Assembly (NCBI RefSeq): GCF_014268455.2
Contig: NZ_CP077085.1
Coordinates: 2,108,001-2,172,000, forward strand
DNA: 64,000 nucleotides
Source of the DNA: Pseudomonas shahriarae
GTDB taxonomy: Bacteria; Pseudomonadota; Gammaproteobacteria; Pseudomonadales; Pseudomonadaceae
Direction: 5' to 3'
Of the stretch, positions 1-8,435 are shown piece after piece. The position numbers and the translations under genes were made by a program. Within the stretch, counting starts at the first letter, position 1. Every line of letters starts with the position of its first letter. The notes under the pieces are model-generated. The model was given only the letters and a program-made list of their open reading frames with translations. It did no database searches and was not told the origin of the DNA.

Positions 1-41
1 TCGAGGCGGTTGATGCGGGACAAAACGCTATCAGTGTTCCC

Positions 42-362
42 TCAATCGTGCTTTTTCATCAGGTGCGAGGCGATGTTCAGCGACAGCGGCTGGTGCATAC
101 GGCGCCGGCAACGGCGCCACCACCAAATTCCCAGCCACAGGATCAACAGCCCGCCGGCCAACAGCAGCGCCGCGCCGCCGGGGCTGGTATCGAGCTCGCC
201 GAGCGCGGGCGAATGGCCCAGCAGCGCGGCTGCACCCGCCAACGAAAGCAGCAAGCCAAACAGCGCGAGCAACGCAGCAAACGCTACGCCCAGGCGCAGA
301 CGCCAGTTGCTCGGGCCCTTGGGGCGCAAGCGACGAGCGTCAAAACCATCGGATATCTTCAT
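42..362 (-). CDS. Small two-helix membrane protein, unknown function
   Basis: A 106-residue protein. A basic N-terminus is followed by two hydrophobic segments (about residues 24-48 and 63-82); the second ends in a Trp-rich stretch and an Arg cluster (RRCRRR), then a polar tail. The pattern suggests an inner-membrane hairpin with both ends cytoplasmic. The ATG at 362 is chosen because GGAGGA lies about 9 nt upstream; the open frame extends further but without a ribosome site. I do not recognise a family. Confidence 0.7.
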   Translation of the reverse strand: MKISDGFDARRLRPKGPSNWRLRLGVAFAALLALFGLLLSLAGAAALLGHSPALGELDTSPGGAALLLAGGLLILWLGIWWWRRCRRRMHQPLSLNIASHLMKKHD

Positions 363-457
363 TCCGACCTTTCCTCCAGGGTATCGGCCCTTCGACCGGA
401 AGATAAACAACTTGTTCCGGGCTGGGAGGCAATTGCGGTAAATGACAGGCTTTAGCG

Positions 458-492
458 GATGAGCGGGGCCTGAGGTGGCCGCGCCGCTCATC
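458..492. terminator. Stem-loop downstream of the isochorismatase-fold gene, possible terminator
   Basis: Nine-base arms GATGAGCGG (458-466) and CCGCTCATC (484-492) pair perfectly, and an inner GGCC/GGCC pair extends the stem. It lies about 10 nt past the stop of the gene at 503-1093. No T-run follows on either strand, so intrinsic termination is uncertain. Confidence 0.35.
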
Positions 493-502
493 AACAGTGC
501 GA

Positions 503-1093
503 TCAGATCAGATCTTGGGTCAAGGCGAGGGTGGCGAAGTTGTCGGCCATGATGGCCATTTCCGTTTGCTGCACATGTTCGGCGCTGAGGATGCCGCCCT
601 TGTAAGGCAGGTCGCGGGTGGCGCAGGCGTCTTCCACCAGGGTGCAACGAAAGCCCAGGTTCTTCGCTGCGCGCACCGTGGTGCTGACGCTGGAGTGGCT
701 CATGAAACCACAGACGATCAAGTCCAGGGAGCCCAGCTCCTGCAGGGTTTTTTCCAGCGGCGTGCCGTGGAAAGCGCTGGGCAGCAGCTTGCCGATGATG
801 GTTTCGTCATCGTGCGGCTCCAGGCCGGGGATGAATTCGCCGCGCTCGCCCTGGGGGTCGAACAGGCCGCCGACGGTGCCCAGGTGACGGACATGCACGA
901 TCGGGCGCCCGGCCTTGCGGGCGGCAGCACTCAGTTGCTTGATGTTTTCCACGGCGGCGTCCATGCCCGACAGGGCGAGCGGGCCGCTCAAATATTCTTT
1001 CTGGGCATCGATGATCACAAGGGTCGCGTGGCTCAAATTGGCCGGTGCGTAACCGCGACCGCTGAGTTGAAACATCGTCTTTGGAACGGACAT
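503..1093 (-). CDS. Isochorismatase-fold (cysteine hydrolase family) protein with Ser at the nucleophile position
   Basis: A 196-residue protein with the family's usual length and layout. Asp29 (VIIDAQ) and Lys102 (IIGKLLPSAF) match the catalytic Asp and Lys. The nucleophile motif, normally G-x-x-T-x-x-C-V, reads GFMSHSSVSTT, so residue 135 is Ser instead of Cys. Cys128 just before this motif is not the nucleophile position. True isochorismatases also lack this Cys, but their substrates and motif differ. A thiol-dependent amidase activity is therefore unlikely, and the substrate is unknown. The ATG at 1093 has AGGAG upstream. It is transcribed divergently from prmB. Confidence 0.85.
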   Translation of the reverse strand: MSVPKTMFQLSGRGYAPANLSHATLVIIDAQKEYLSGPLALSGMDAAVENIKQLSAAARKAGRPIVHVRHLGTVGGLFDPQGERGEFIPGLEPHDDETIIGKLLPSAFHGTPLEKTLQELGSLDLIVCGFMSHSSVSTTVRAAKNLGFRCTLVEDACATRDLPYKGGILSAEHVQQTEMAIMADNFATLALTQDLI

Positions 1094-1332
1094 TCTGGGG
1101 CTCCTGTGAGTGGGGCTTTTGCGACATTGTCCTCTGGCTGAGCGGTTCTGTGAATCGCTACTAACGTAAGGTGCGCCGTTGTTGGCCTACAGCCATGTCA
1201 AGAGGGACAGCGGTATAGCAGAAAAACCTTGAATCAGGTTGAGTCTGACCCGCCGTCGCAGTTTTTCATACATCGTCCGTACAGCTTAAGGCTGTTAGAA
1301 TTGCCAGTCGTTTTTTCCTGGAGCTTGCCCCC

Positions 1333-2241
1333 GTGATCACTTCCCGCCTGCGCACCTTGCGCGACCATATCCGTTGGGCTGTCAGCCGTTTCCATGGGGA
1401 AGACCTGTTTTTTGGCCATGGTACGGACAATGCCTGGGACGAAGCCCGGCAATTGGTACTGGGTGCACTGCACCTGCCTTGGGAAATTGCCGACAGCTAC
1501 CTGGACTGCAACCTCGAAGAAGAAGAGATTTCCCACGTACAGCGTCTGCTGCATCGCCGTATCCACGAGCGCGTGCCCACGGCCTACCTGTTGAAAGAAG
1601 CCTGGTTCTGCGGCATGTCGTTTATCGTCGACGAGCGCGTGCTGATCCCGCGCTCACCGATTGGCGAGTTGATCGAAAACCGCTTTGAACCCTGGCTGGC
1701 CCAGCCGCCGGCGCGCATCCTTGACCTGTGCACCGGCTCCGGTTGCATCGGCATCGCCTGTGCCTACGAGTTCCAGGAAGCCGAAGTGGTGCTGGGGGAC
1801 TTGTCCTTCGAAGCGCTGGAAGTGGCCAACCAGAACATCGAGCGCCATGGCGCCGACGAGCGCGTGTACACCGTGCAGGGTGATGGCTTCGACGGTTTGC
1901 CCGGCCAGCGTTTTGACCTGATTGTGTCCAACCCGCCGTATGTCGATGCCGAAGACTTTGCCGACATGCCCGATGAATACCAGCACGAACCCGAATTGGG
2001 CCTGGCCTGCGGTGACGATGGCTTGAACCTGGTGCGCCGGATGTTGGCCGAGGCGGCCGATCATCTGACCGAGAAGGGCTTGCTGATTGTCGAGGTGGGC
2101 AACAGCCAGGTGCACGTTGAAGCGCTGTACCCGGAAGTGGATTTTGCCTGGCTGGAGTTCCAGAACGGCGGGCATGGCGTATTCATGCTGACGGCGGAGC
2201 AGTGCCGGGCCCATCAGGCGGTGTTTGCCTCTCGCGTCTGA
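1333..2241 (+). CDS. prmB: 50S ribosomal protein L3 N5-glutamine methyltransferase PrmB
   Basis: A 302-residue SAM-dependent methyltransferase that methylates a glutamine of ribosomal protein L3 in the cytoplasm. The SAM-binding loop reads [13 protein letters not shown] (about residue 135), and the catalytic NPPY motif that holds the target glutamine lies near residue 200. Length and motifs fit PrmB better than its relative PrmC, because of the N-terminal region and the [12 protein letters not shown] stretch typical of PrmB. The start is GTG with CTGGAG about 10 nt upstream. It stands alone, divergent from the isochorismatase-fold gene and followed by a REPIN. Confidence 0.93.
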   Translation: MITSRLRTLRDHIRWAVSRFHGEDLFFGHGTDNAWDEARQLVLGALHLPWEIADSYLDCNLEEEEISHVQRLLHRRIHERVPTAYLLKEAWFCGMSFIVDERVLIPRSPIGELIENRFEPWLAQPPARILDLCTGSGCIGIACAYEFQEAEVVLGDLSFEALEVANQNIERHGADERVYTVQGDGFDGLPGQRFDLIVSNPPYVDAEDFADMPDEYQHEPELGLACGDDGLNLVRRMLAEAADHLTEKGLLIVEVGNSQVHVEALYPEVDFAWLEFQNGGHGVFMLTAEQCRAHQAVFASRV

Positions 2242-2254
2242 TCAGGCGGAACTG

Positions 2255-2348
2255 AATGTGGGAGCGGGCTTGCTCGCGAAAGCGATGGATCAGTCAATAC
2301 ATGTACCGACTGATCCGCCGCTTTCGCGAGCAAGCCCGCTCCCACATT
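2255..2348. repeat. REPIN: inverted pair of REP sequences
   Basis: Two copies of the Pseudomonas REP core (GTGGGAGCGGGCTTGCTCGC) face each other, with arms of about 30 nt that are almost perfect complements around a short central spacer. It lies between prmB and the convergent gene ending at 2379. REPINs are mobilised in trans by RAYT transposases; no such gene is in this window. Confidence 0.95.
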
Positions 2349-2378
2349 TGATTTGTATTGTTCAGTGAAATCGAGTGG

Positions 2379-3182
2379 TCAGCGATGCGTCGCAATCCAG
2401 ATCAATAATCCCGCCTGGAACACGGTAAACGCCACCAGGCAGGTGATGGTGAAGCGCAAGCCGCTGTCCTCGCGCTTGAACTTGATGACCTTTTCTTCCT
2501 CGTGGCGCAGCTTCACTTCCTGCTCGGCCAGGTTTTGTTCGGCCTGTTGCAGCATCTGCGCCGCTTCGAGGATTTCCACGAACTGCACCTTCTCGGTGTT
2601 CCAGCTGTCCAGCACTTCGCTGACCTTGCCCGGCTGCACATGGCCTTTCAGGTGCTGGACATCGGCATAGGCCACATCAAAACCCTGGATCCGCAAAAAG
2701 TGGTCGCGACGCAGGCGCGTGGCTTCGTTCAGCGCGTCCTTGTTCGCCAGGTCGACGCCGTCGACGCGATAGTGCGACCACTTCTTTTTTGCCCACGCAG
2801 CGCCCTGGGCTACCAGGAAGCGGCCAAGGCCTCGGTTCGCGGGTTCGATTTCCAGGCTGTTGTTTGGGCCGAAGTGCACGCGGTGGGTGGCATGATCGAC
2901 CCACACATCCAGGTGATTCTGTTCGCGCCGCACCCGTTGGGCAGGCAACTGGATGACCATGCGCAGCAGGCTGTGGTCCTTGTTGTTGCGCTCGGCGTAG
3001 CCAAACTGCACAAAGCGCAAGGGCCGGGCGCCGGTTGCGCGATCGGTGGCCAAGGGCGCCAGGCGCAGCATTTTGAAGTGTTCGGCCTCAACCTCTGCCC
3101 ACGGCAGCGCAGCCGCAGCCGCCGCTTCGGTGTCGGCGGTGGTTTCGGCGGGAGGTTGTGGTACTGCTTCGGTGTTCGTCAT
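2379..3182 (-). CDS. Hypothetical protein with C-terminal membrane anchor
   Basis: A 267-residue protein from the ATG at 3182, which has AGGA about 12 nt upstream; the longer open frame to 3335 has no ribosome site. The first 35 residues are Ala/Glu/Pro-rich. The middle is soluble. Residues about 185-235 are rich in Gln, Glu, Leu and Lys (AAQMLQQAEQNLAEQEVKL) and look like a coiled coil. The last 25 residues form one transmembrane helix ending IATHR. This predicts a tail-anchored protein with its bulk in the cytoplasm. I do not recognise a family. Confidence 0.75.
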   Translation of the reverse strand: MTNTEAVPQPPAETTADTEAAAAAALPWAEVEAEHFKMLRLAPLATDRATGARPLRFVQFGYAERNNKDHSLLRMVIQLPAQRVRREQNHLDVWVDHATHRVHFGPNNSLEIEPANRGLGRFLVAQGAAWAKKKWSHYRVDGVDLANKDALNEATRLRRDHFLRIQGFDVAYADVQHLKGHVQPGKVSEVLDSWNTEKVQFVEILEAAQMLQQAEQNLAEQEVKLRHEEEKVIKFKREDSGLRFTITCLVAFTVFQAGLLIWIATHR

Positions 3183-3282
3183 TCGGCGCGATCCTGTCCA
3201 AGCCCAGCTAGTCGACAGGCTTTTTGCTGTCGACCTTGTGCTTATCGGCCGTTCTTTCCAGGACTGGAGGGTAAATAGTGGG

Positions 3283-4245
3283 TTATCGGTGGCGAAGTCC
3301 GTCGATAAAGCCAACCAGACGCCTACCCAGTGCATCGGCGAGGGGCAATTGTGGATTGTTGTAGGAGCTCAACTGCTGCTTCACCTCGTTGGGCACGATG
3401 CGCATGACGTGGTTCATGCCGGGAATCACCGCCAATTCGGCGTCGGGTTTGGCCTGCTTGAGCTTCTGGGCATCGGCGACCCCTACTTGCAGGTCGGTGG
3501 TGCCCTGGACAATCAGGGCCGGCATCGTCAGGCGGGCGAACGCCGCTGCGGGGTCCGCACGAAACAGGCTGATCAGGTACGGCTGCACGCTGGGACGGAA
3601 AATACCCTGCAGCGGGCCCGGCACATCAGCATCCACCTGGCCGGCCTTGAGCCTGTCGAGGATCTGGTTGCTGCGCAGCAGCAGGGCCGGCGGCAGGTGA
3701 TCCGCCAATTGCTGGCGAATCACCTGGTCCACCGGGCGGGCGCTGCCGGACAGGGAAATCACCCCGTCGGGATTGAGTTCAGGGGCGGCGAGGGCAGCCA
3801 CCAACGCGCCTTCACTGTGCCCCAACACCACCAGGCGCCCGAAGCGCGGATCGGCCTTGAGCGATTTGCCCCAGGCCACGGCGTCGGCCACATAGGCGTC
3901 CAGCGTCAGGTTGCGCTCGTCTGGCGTGGCCTTGAGGCTGGCGGCCACGCCGCGTTTGTCGTAGCGCACGCTGGCAATGTTATGGCGCGCCAGCACCCAG
4001 GCCAGGCGCTTGAGGCTGTCATTGCGCGCGCCTTCGGCACTGTTGCCGTTGCGGTCGGTGGGGCCGGAGCCTGCAATGATCAGCACTACAGGCACGGGTT
4101 TGTCGGATTGGGGCAGCAGTAATGAGCCAAACAGCTCGCCGCTGCCGGTGTCCAGGCTGATGGGTCGTTGCAGTACGACAGGGCTGGCGGCGTGGGCGAC
4201 GCTACAGAACAGGGTGAGGGTAAACAGCAAAACTCGCAGCATCAT
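3283..4245 (-). CDS. Secreted alpha/beta hydrolase
   Basis: A 320-residue protein. The N-terminus is a signal peptide (hydrophobic core FTLTLFCSVAHAA with an AxA-type cleavage site). An oxyanion-hole region IIAGSGPTDRNG is followed by the nucleophile elbow GHSEGA (Ser near residue 144). A late Asp (VQGTTDLQV) and His (GMNHVM) complete a plausible triad. It is probably a periplasmic esterase or peptidase-like hydrolase of unknown substrate. Two adjacent ATGs (4245 and 4242) could both start it. It is transcribed away from aroC. Confidence 0.85.
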   Translation of the reverse strand: MMLRVLLFTLTLFCSVAHAASPVVLQRPISLDTGSGELFGSLLLPQSDKPVPVVLIIAGSGPTDRNGNSAEGARNDSLKRLAWVLARHNIASVRYDKRGVAASLKATPDERNLTLDAYVADAVAWGKSLKADPRFGRLVVLGHSEGALVAALAAPELNPDGVISLSGSARPVDQVIRQQLADHLPPALLLRSNQILDRLKAGQVDADVPGPLQGIFRPSVQPYLISLFRADPAAAFARLTMPALIVQGTTDLQVGVADAQKLKQAKPDAELAVIPGMNHVMRIVPNEVKQQLSSYNNPQLPLADALGRRLVGFIDGLRHR

Positions 4246-4387
4246 CGCGCCATCATGAGGAAGGTGCCGGTTGGACCAACGTCTACCGGGAAGGTTTCGA
4301 GGATGAACTACTGGGTGAGCCTGCGTATACTGGCGCGCTTAGTTATCACGGTTGAGTTGATTCAACTGATTTCACGGAGCGCTCTGC

Positions 4388-5479
4388 ATGTCCGGCAATA
4401 CCTACGGCAAGCTGTTCACTGTCACCACCGCGGGCGAAAGCCATGGTCCGGCGTTGGTCGCCATTGTCGACGGCTGCCCGCCCGGCCTTGAGCTGTCCCT
4501 GGACGACCTGCAGCGCGACCTCGACCGCCGCAAGCCCGGCACCAGCCGCCACACCACCCAGCGCCAGGAGCCCGACGAAGTCGAGATCCTCTCCGGCGTG
4601 TTCGAGGGTCGCACCACCGGTTGCGCCATCGGCCTGCTGATCCGCAACACTGACCAGAAGTCCAAGGACTACTCGGCGATCAAGGATCTGTTCCGCCCGG
4701 CCCACGCCGACTACACCTACCACCATAAATACGGTGAGCGCGACTACCGTGGCGGCGGCCGCAGTTCGGCGCGGGAAACCGCGATGCGCGTGGCCGCCGG
4801 AGCCATTGCCAAGAAGTACCTGGCAACCCAGGGCATCCTGATTCGTGGCTATATGAGCCAACTGGGCCCGATCGAAATCCCGTTCAAGACCTGGGACAGC
4901 GTGCAAGACAACGCTTTCTTCAGCCCCGACCCGGACAAGGTGCCGGAACTGGAAGCCTATATGGACCAGTTGCGCCGCGACCAGGATTCGGTGGGCGCGA
5001 AGATCACCGTGGTCGCCGAAGGGGTGATGCCGGGCCTGGGCGAGCCGATTTTCGACCGCCTGGACGCCGAACTGGCCCACGCGCTGATGAGCATCAACGC
5101 GGTCAAGGGCGTGGAAATCGGCGCCGGCTTCGCCTGTGTCGCCCAGCGCGGCACCGAGCACCGCGATGAGCTGACCCCCGAAGGTTTTGTCAGCAACAAT
5201 GCGGGTGGCATTCTCGGCGGTATCTCGTCCGGCCAGCCGATTGTGGCGCACCTGGCGCTCAAGCCGACCTCGAGCATCACCACGCCGGGGCGTTCGATTG
5301 ATGTGCATGGCAACCCGGTGGATGTGATTACCAAGGGCCGCCATGACCCGTGCGTCGGCATCCGCGCCACGCCGATTGCCGAAGCAATGATGGCCATTGT
5401 GCTGATGGACCATCTGCTGCGGCACCGTGGGCAGAATGCCGATGTGCGCGTGACTACTCCGGTGCTGGGCCAGCTGTGA
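4388..5479 (+). CDS. aroC: Chorismate synthase AroC
   Basis: A 363-residue enzyme that converts EPSP to chorismate, the last step of the shikimate pathway, using reduced FMN. The N-terminus [20 protein letters not shown] carries the first family signature; the second ([20 protein letters not shown]) is near residue 117 and the third ([12 protein letters not shown]) near 318. Full length, start ATG with GGAG upstream. TATACT at 4326-4331 could be the -10 of its promoter, but no good -35 accompanies it. The MFS gene follows after 10 nt, suggesting cotranscription. Confidence 0.97.
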   Translation: MSGNTYGKLFTVTTAGESHGPALVAIVDGCPPGLELSLDDLQRDLDRRKPGTSRHTTQRQEPDEVEILSGVFEGRTTGCAIGLLIRNTDQKSKDYSAIKDLFRPAHADYTYHHKYGERDYRGGGRSSARETAMRVAAGAIAKKYLATQGILIRGYMSQLGPIEIPFKTWDSVQDNAFFSPDPDKVPELEAYMDQLRRDQDSVGAKITVVAEGVMPGLGEPIFDRLDAELAHALMSINAVKGVEIGAGFACVAQRGTEHRDELTPEGFVSNNAGGILGGISSGQPIVAHLALKPTSSITTPGRSIDVHGNPVDVITKGRHDPCVGIRATPIAEAMMAIVLMDHLLRHRGQNADVRVTTPVLGQL

Positions 5480-5489
5480 CGGTCTGACC

Positions 5490-6638
5490 GTGACAGCGCT
5501 CCCGTACTGGCGACTTTCCAGCTTCTATCTGTTCTATTTCGCCCTGCTGGGGGCGACGGCGCCGTTCCTGGCGCTGTACTTCCATCATCTGGGGTTCTCC
5601 AGCGCGCGCATTGGCGAGTTGGTCGCAATCCCGATGCTGATGCGCTGCGTGGCCCCCAATATCTGGGGCTGGCTGGGTGACTACACCGGGCGGCGCCTGG
5701 CCATTGTGCGGTTTGGCGCGGTGTGCACGCTGCTCAGTTTTTCGCTGATCTTTGTCAGCCAGAGCTATGCCTGGCTGGCATTGGTGATGGCCCTGCACGC
5801 GTTCTTCTGGCATGCGGTGCTGCCGCAGTTCGAGGTCATCACCCTGGCGCACCTGCAAGGTCAGACCTCGCGCTACAGCCAGGTCCGCTTGTGGGGCTCC
5901 GTCGGGTTTATCCTCGCGGTCGTCGCCCTGGGGCGCCTGTTCGAGGCCCTGAGCCTGGACATCTACCCGGTGGCGATCGTGTTGATCATGGCCGGCATCA
6001 TCGGTGCCAGTTGGTGGGTGCCCAATGCCCAGCCGGCTGCCACCGGTGGTCGCGGTGCCGGCGACGGCTTCCTGCGGCAACTGCGCAGCCCTGGCGTGCT
6101 GGCGTTTTACGCCTGTGTCGCGTTGATGCAAATGAGCCACGGCCCGTACTACACCTTCCTCACCCTGCACCTGGAAAACCTCGGTTACAGCCGCGGTGTG
6201 ATCGGCCTGCTGTGGGCCTTGGGTGTGGTGGCGGAAGTGTTGATGTTCATGGCCATGAGCCGGATTCTCACGCGCTTCTCGGTGCGCCGGGTGCTGGTGG
6301 CCAGTTTCCTGTTGGCCGCGTTACGCTGGCTGTTGCTGGGGTCATTCGCCGAATTCCTGTGGGTGCTGTTGCTCGCCCAGGTGCTGCATGCCGCGACCTT
6401 TGGCAGCTTTCATGCGGCGGCCATTCAATTTGTGCAGCGCAGCTTCGGTGCGCGCCAGCAAGGCCAGGGCCAGGCCCTGTATGCGGCGCTGGCCGGCACC
6501 GGCGGCGCGCTCGGCGCCTTGTATTCCGGGTACAGCTGGAACCAGTTGGGGCCGACCCTGACCTTCAGTATCGCCAGCCTCGCGGCCCTGGCCGCCGCGT
6601 TGATCATGGCGCTGCGCTTGCCCGAGGAACAGCCGTGA
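5490..6638 (+). CDS. MFS transporter, HcaT/nucleoside-symporter-like family
   Basis: A 382-residue inner-membrane carrier with about 12 hydrophobic segments. The N-terminal YWRLSSFYLFYFALLGATAP and the loop GDYTGRR are typical of the MFS_1-like branch that includes 3-phenylpropionate transporter HcaT. The GTG start lies 10 nt after the aroC stop, so it is probably cotranscribed with aroC. The substrate cannot be read from the sequence. Confidence 0.85.
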   Translation: MTALPYWRLSSFYLFYFALLGATAPFLALYFHHLGFSSARIGELVAIPMLMRCVAPNIWGWLGDYTGRRLAIVRFGAVCTLLSFSLIFVSQSYAWLALVMALHAFFWHAVLPQFEVITLAHLQGQTSRYSQVRLWGSVGFILAVVALGRLFEALSLDIYPVAIVLIMAGIIGASWWVPNAQPAATGGRGAGDGFLRQLRSPGVLAFYACVALMQMSHGPYYTFLTLHLENLGYSRGVIGLLWALGVVAEVLMFMAMSRILTRFSVRRVLVASFLLAALRWLLLGSFAEFLWVLLLAQVLHAATFGSFHAAAIQFVQRSFGARQQGQGQALYAALAGTGGALGALYSGYSWNQLGPTLTFSIASLAALAAALIMALRLPEEQP

Positions 6639-6684
6639 GCCCGGCCCATCATCTGCAGACTCTTACCGCCCGAGGACCCCTTTT

Positions 6685-7230
6685 ATGAGCATTCTTTGTG
6701 TTTATCACCTTTCTACCCCGGACACCCCGAACAAGGTCTTGACCCACGCTGACGATATTGCCTCGACCCTGGCCGAGCAGGGCGTGGGCTTCGAACGCTG
6801 GCAGGCCAGCACCCGTGTCGAGGCCGGCGCCAGTGCTGCCGAAGTGACGGCGGCGTACCAGGAGCAAATTGACAGCTGGATGACGGCACAGGGCTACGCG
6901 CAGGTGCAAGTGTTGAGCGTGAACCGCGAGCACCCGCAAAAGGTTGCCCTTGCCGCAGGTTTGCGCGATGAGCATTACCACGGGGCTGATGAGATCCGCT
7001 TGTTCGCCGCCGGCCGTGGTTTGCTCGGCCTGCATATCGGCGACTATGTCTACACGGTGCTCTGCGAAAAACACGACCTGCTGCGCATACCGGCCGGCAT
7101 GCCACGCTGGTTTGACCTGGGGGAGGAGCCGCGTGTGGTCGCGATCAGTCTGTTCCAGACGGCGTCCGGGGCTGAGGCGCAAGTGACCGGCAGCGGGATC
7201 GCCCAAGGTTTCCCGGGGCTGGATGATTGA
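6685..7230 (+). CDS. mtnD: Acireductone dioxygenase (ARD)-like cupin with one metal ligand replaced
   Basis: A 181-residue protein alignable end to end with MtnD, which oxidises the acireductone of the methionine salvage cycle. His97, His99 and Glu103 (EHYHGADE) match the first three metal ligands. The fourth ligand, the His of the usual HWFDMG motif, is Arg141 here (PAGMPRWFDLG, codon CGC). It stands alone rather than with mtnB and mtnC, so it may be a paralogue and not the main MtnD. Activity may be lost or altered. An alternative is a cupin with another role. Confidence 0.8.
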   Translation: MSILCVYHLSTPDTPNKVLTHADDIASTLAEQGVGFERWQASTRVEAGASAAEVTAAYQEQIDSWMTAQGYAQVQVLSVNREHPQKVALAAGLRDEHYHGADEIRLFAAGRGLLGLHIGDYVYTVLCEKHDLLRIPAGMPRWFDLGEEPRVVAISLFQTASGAEAQVTGSGIAQGFPGLDD

Positions 7231-7382
7231 CCTTAGTTCACTATCCGCAAACTTATTCAATATGCTCAAGTTGGATAAGTTTGTGGGAATGGACTCTATA
7301 GTTTGTAAGTTCCAGCTATTTGTCTGAGGGTCGATGTGTTAACCCTTGGCTTTATGTAACTCTCCCGTCGCTGTGTACCTAT

Positions 7383-7413
7383 CTGTCAATAGGAGTTGTC
7401 CGAATATTGACAG
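7383..7413. promoter_or_regulatory. Perfect inverted repeat upstream of the LuxR-type gene, candidate operator
   Basis: CTGTCAAT (7383-7390) and ATTGACAG (7406-7413) are perfect inverted copies, 23 bp centre to centre (about two helical turns). The repeat ends 29 nt before the ATG at 7443. Its placement suggests binding by a dimer, perhaps autoregulation by the HTH protein, but this is inference. Confidence 0.4.
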
Positions 7414-7442
7414 TGCAAACCACTACGAAAGGGAGAGGCAGC

Positions 7443-7754
7443 ATGAGCAGTCCAGAGGAGCCCACCCCATCCGTACCTGGGCCGGCGGTCAGTGTGGCAA
7501 CAGATGTTTGTGAGCAGGCGTGCGACGACAGGGCAGGCGACGCACAGTCGTTGCCGGATAAGCCGCTGACGGCCAAGGAGTTGGAAATACTGCGCTGGGC
7601 CACGGAGGGCAAGACAGTGTGGGAGATCAGCCGGATTCGCTGTGTCTCACAGGCGACGGTGAAGTTTCACCTGCGCAATATCTACGGCAAGTTGCACGTC
7701 AATAACCGGGTCCAGGCGGTGAGTGAAGCGATCAGGCGCGGGTTGTGCGGATAA
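7443..7754 (+). CDS. Small LuxR-type HTH transcriptional regulator
   Basis: A 103-residue protein from the ATG at 7443, which has GGGAGAGG about 7 nt upstream; the frame stays open to 7320 without a better start. Residues about 1-40 are acidic and low-complexity. The C-terminal 60 residues are a LuxR/GerE helix-turn-helix (LTAKELEILRWATEGKTVWE, then SQATVKFHLRNIYGKL). There is no autoinducer-binding or receiver domain, so it is a stand-alone DNA-binding protein. A perfect inverted repeat just upstream may be its operator. Confidence 0.85.
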   Translation: MSSPEEPTPSVPGPAVSVATDVCEQACDDRAGDAQSLPDKPLTAKELEILRWATEGKTVWEISRIRCVSQATVKFHLRNIYGKLHVNNRVQAVSEAIRRGLCG

Positions 7755-7789
7755 AAAAGGGCCGTGAAGCGCAATGGCTTCACGGCCCT
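7751..7789 (-). terminator. Intrinsic terminator of the DUF3509 gene
   Basis: A perfect 13-bp stem (AGGGCCGTGAAGC at 7758-7770 with its complement at 7777-7789) and a 6-nt loop. On the minus strand it is followed by a T-run, seen as AAAAAA at 7753-7758 on the plus strand. It lies just beyond the stop at 7807. It may also stop plus-strand transcription from the LuxR gene, though without a T-run on that side. Confidence 0.85.
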
Positions 7790-7806
7790 GGGAAACGCAG
7801 TGGTAC

Positions 7807-8085
7807 TTATGCCGAATGGTAGGTCGGCAGGGCAAAGCGGTGCTGGCTTTGCAGCATCGAAATCTGCGGCAACTCGCTGGCTTGTTCTGCCAGGTCGCGG
7901 CGGATAGCGCTGATGACCCAGGTCAGTTGGTCGGCAGTGTGCAGCTGCTGGTACGAGATCGAGCGTTTGATCTGCTTGCCCTCGGTGTTGCGCAGGGTCA
8001 GCAGGATCCCACCGTCAGGGCGCGCCTGGGTGGTGACGTCGTAGGCGGAGAATACAGAAGCGAATTTATCTTGGATCAGGCTCAT
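7807..8085 (-). CDS. DUF3509 domain-containing protein
   Basis: A 92-residue soluble protein from the ATG at 8085 (MSLIQDKFASVFSAY). The body (LTLRNTEGKQIKRSISYQQL, then WVISAIRRDLAEQ) matches my memory of the Pseudomonas-restricted DUF3509 family, whose members have this size. Function is unknown. It has its own terminator and a 350-bp divergent upstream region shared with the acyl-CoA synthetase. The open frame continues upstream but does not look like coding sequence. Confidence 0.8.
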   Translation of the reverse strand: MSLIQDKFASVFSAYDVTTQARPDGGILLTLRNTEGKQIKRSISYQQLHTADQLTWVISAIRRDLAEQASELPQISMLQSQHRFALPTYHSA

Positions 8086-8435
8086 GTCTATCGGCTCCAT
8101 TGGCTCGTGTTGTGCGGCATGGAGTGATAGGTGCAGTGATTGTGCCAGTATCGCGATTTGTATAAAAACCATATAAATCAATGGCTTGCAAAAAATCGAA
8201 CTTTTCACTTTCGTGCAATATGCATGAATGGCCATCGTGCATCCTGCATTTTGCGCTATTGGGCGATGACGAACGGTATCGTGCGTCACCGGTGCCTGGG
8301 ATACAAAACATTGCAAATCCCGCGTGTACAGCCAAGGAATGGCTGGCGTATTTTCCTGCAAGGCATTCAGGAATGGTCCTACACCGCATGAAGGCCCGTG
8401 GACCCTACGAATAATAAGAAAAAGGACTTCTGTGC
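8086..8435. other. Divergent intergenic region, locally AT-rich
   Basis: This 350-bp gap separates the DUF3509 gene from the acyl-CoA synthetase. It is clearly more AT-rich than the genes around it between 8155 and 8225, which suits two back-to-back promoters. No pair of hexamers is good enough to call, and there is no convincing gene. Confidence 0.5.
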
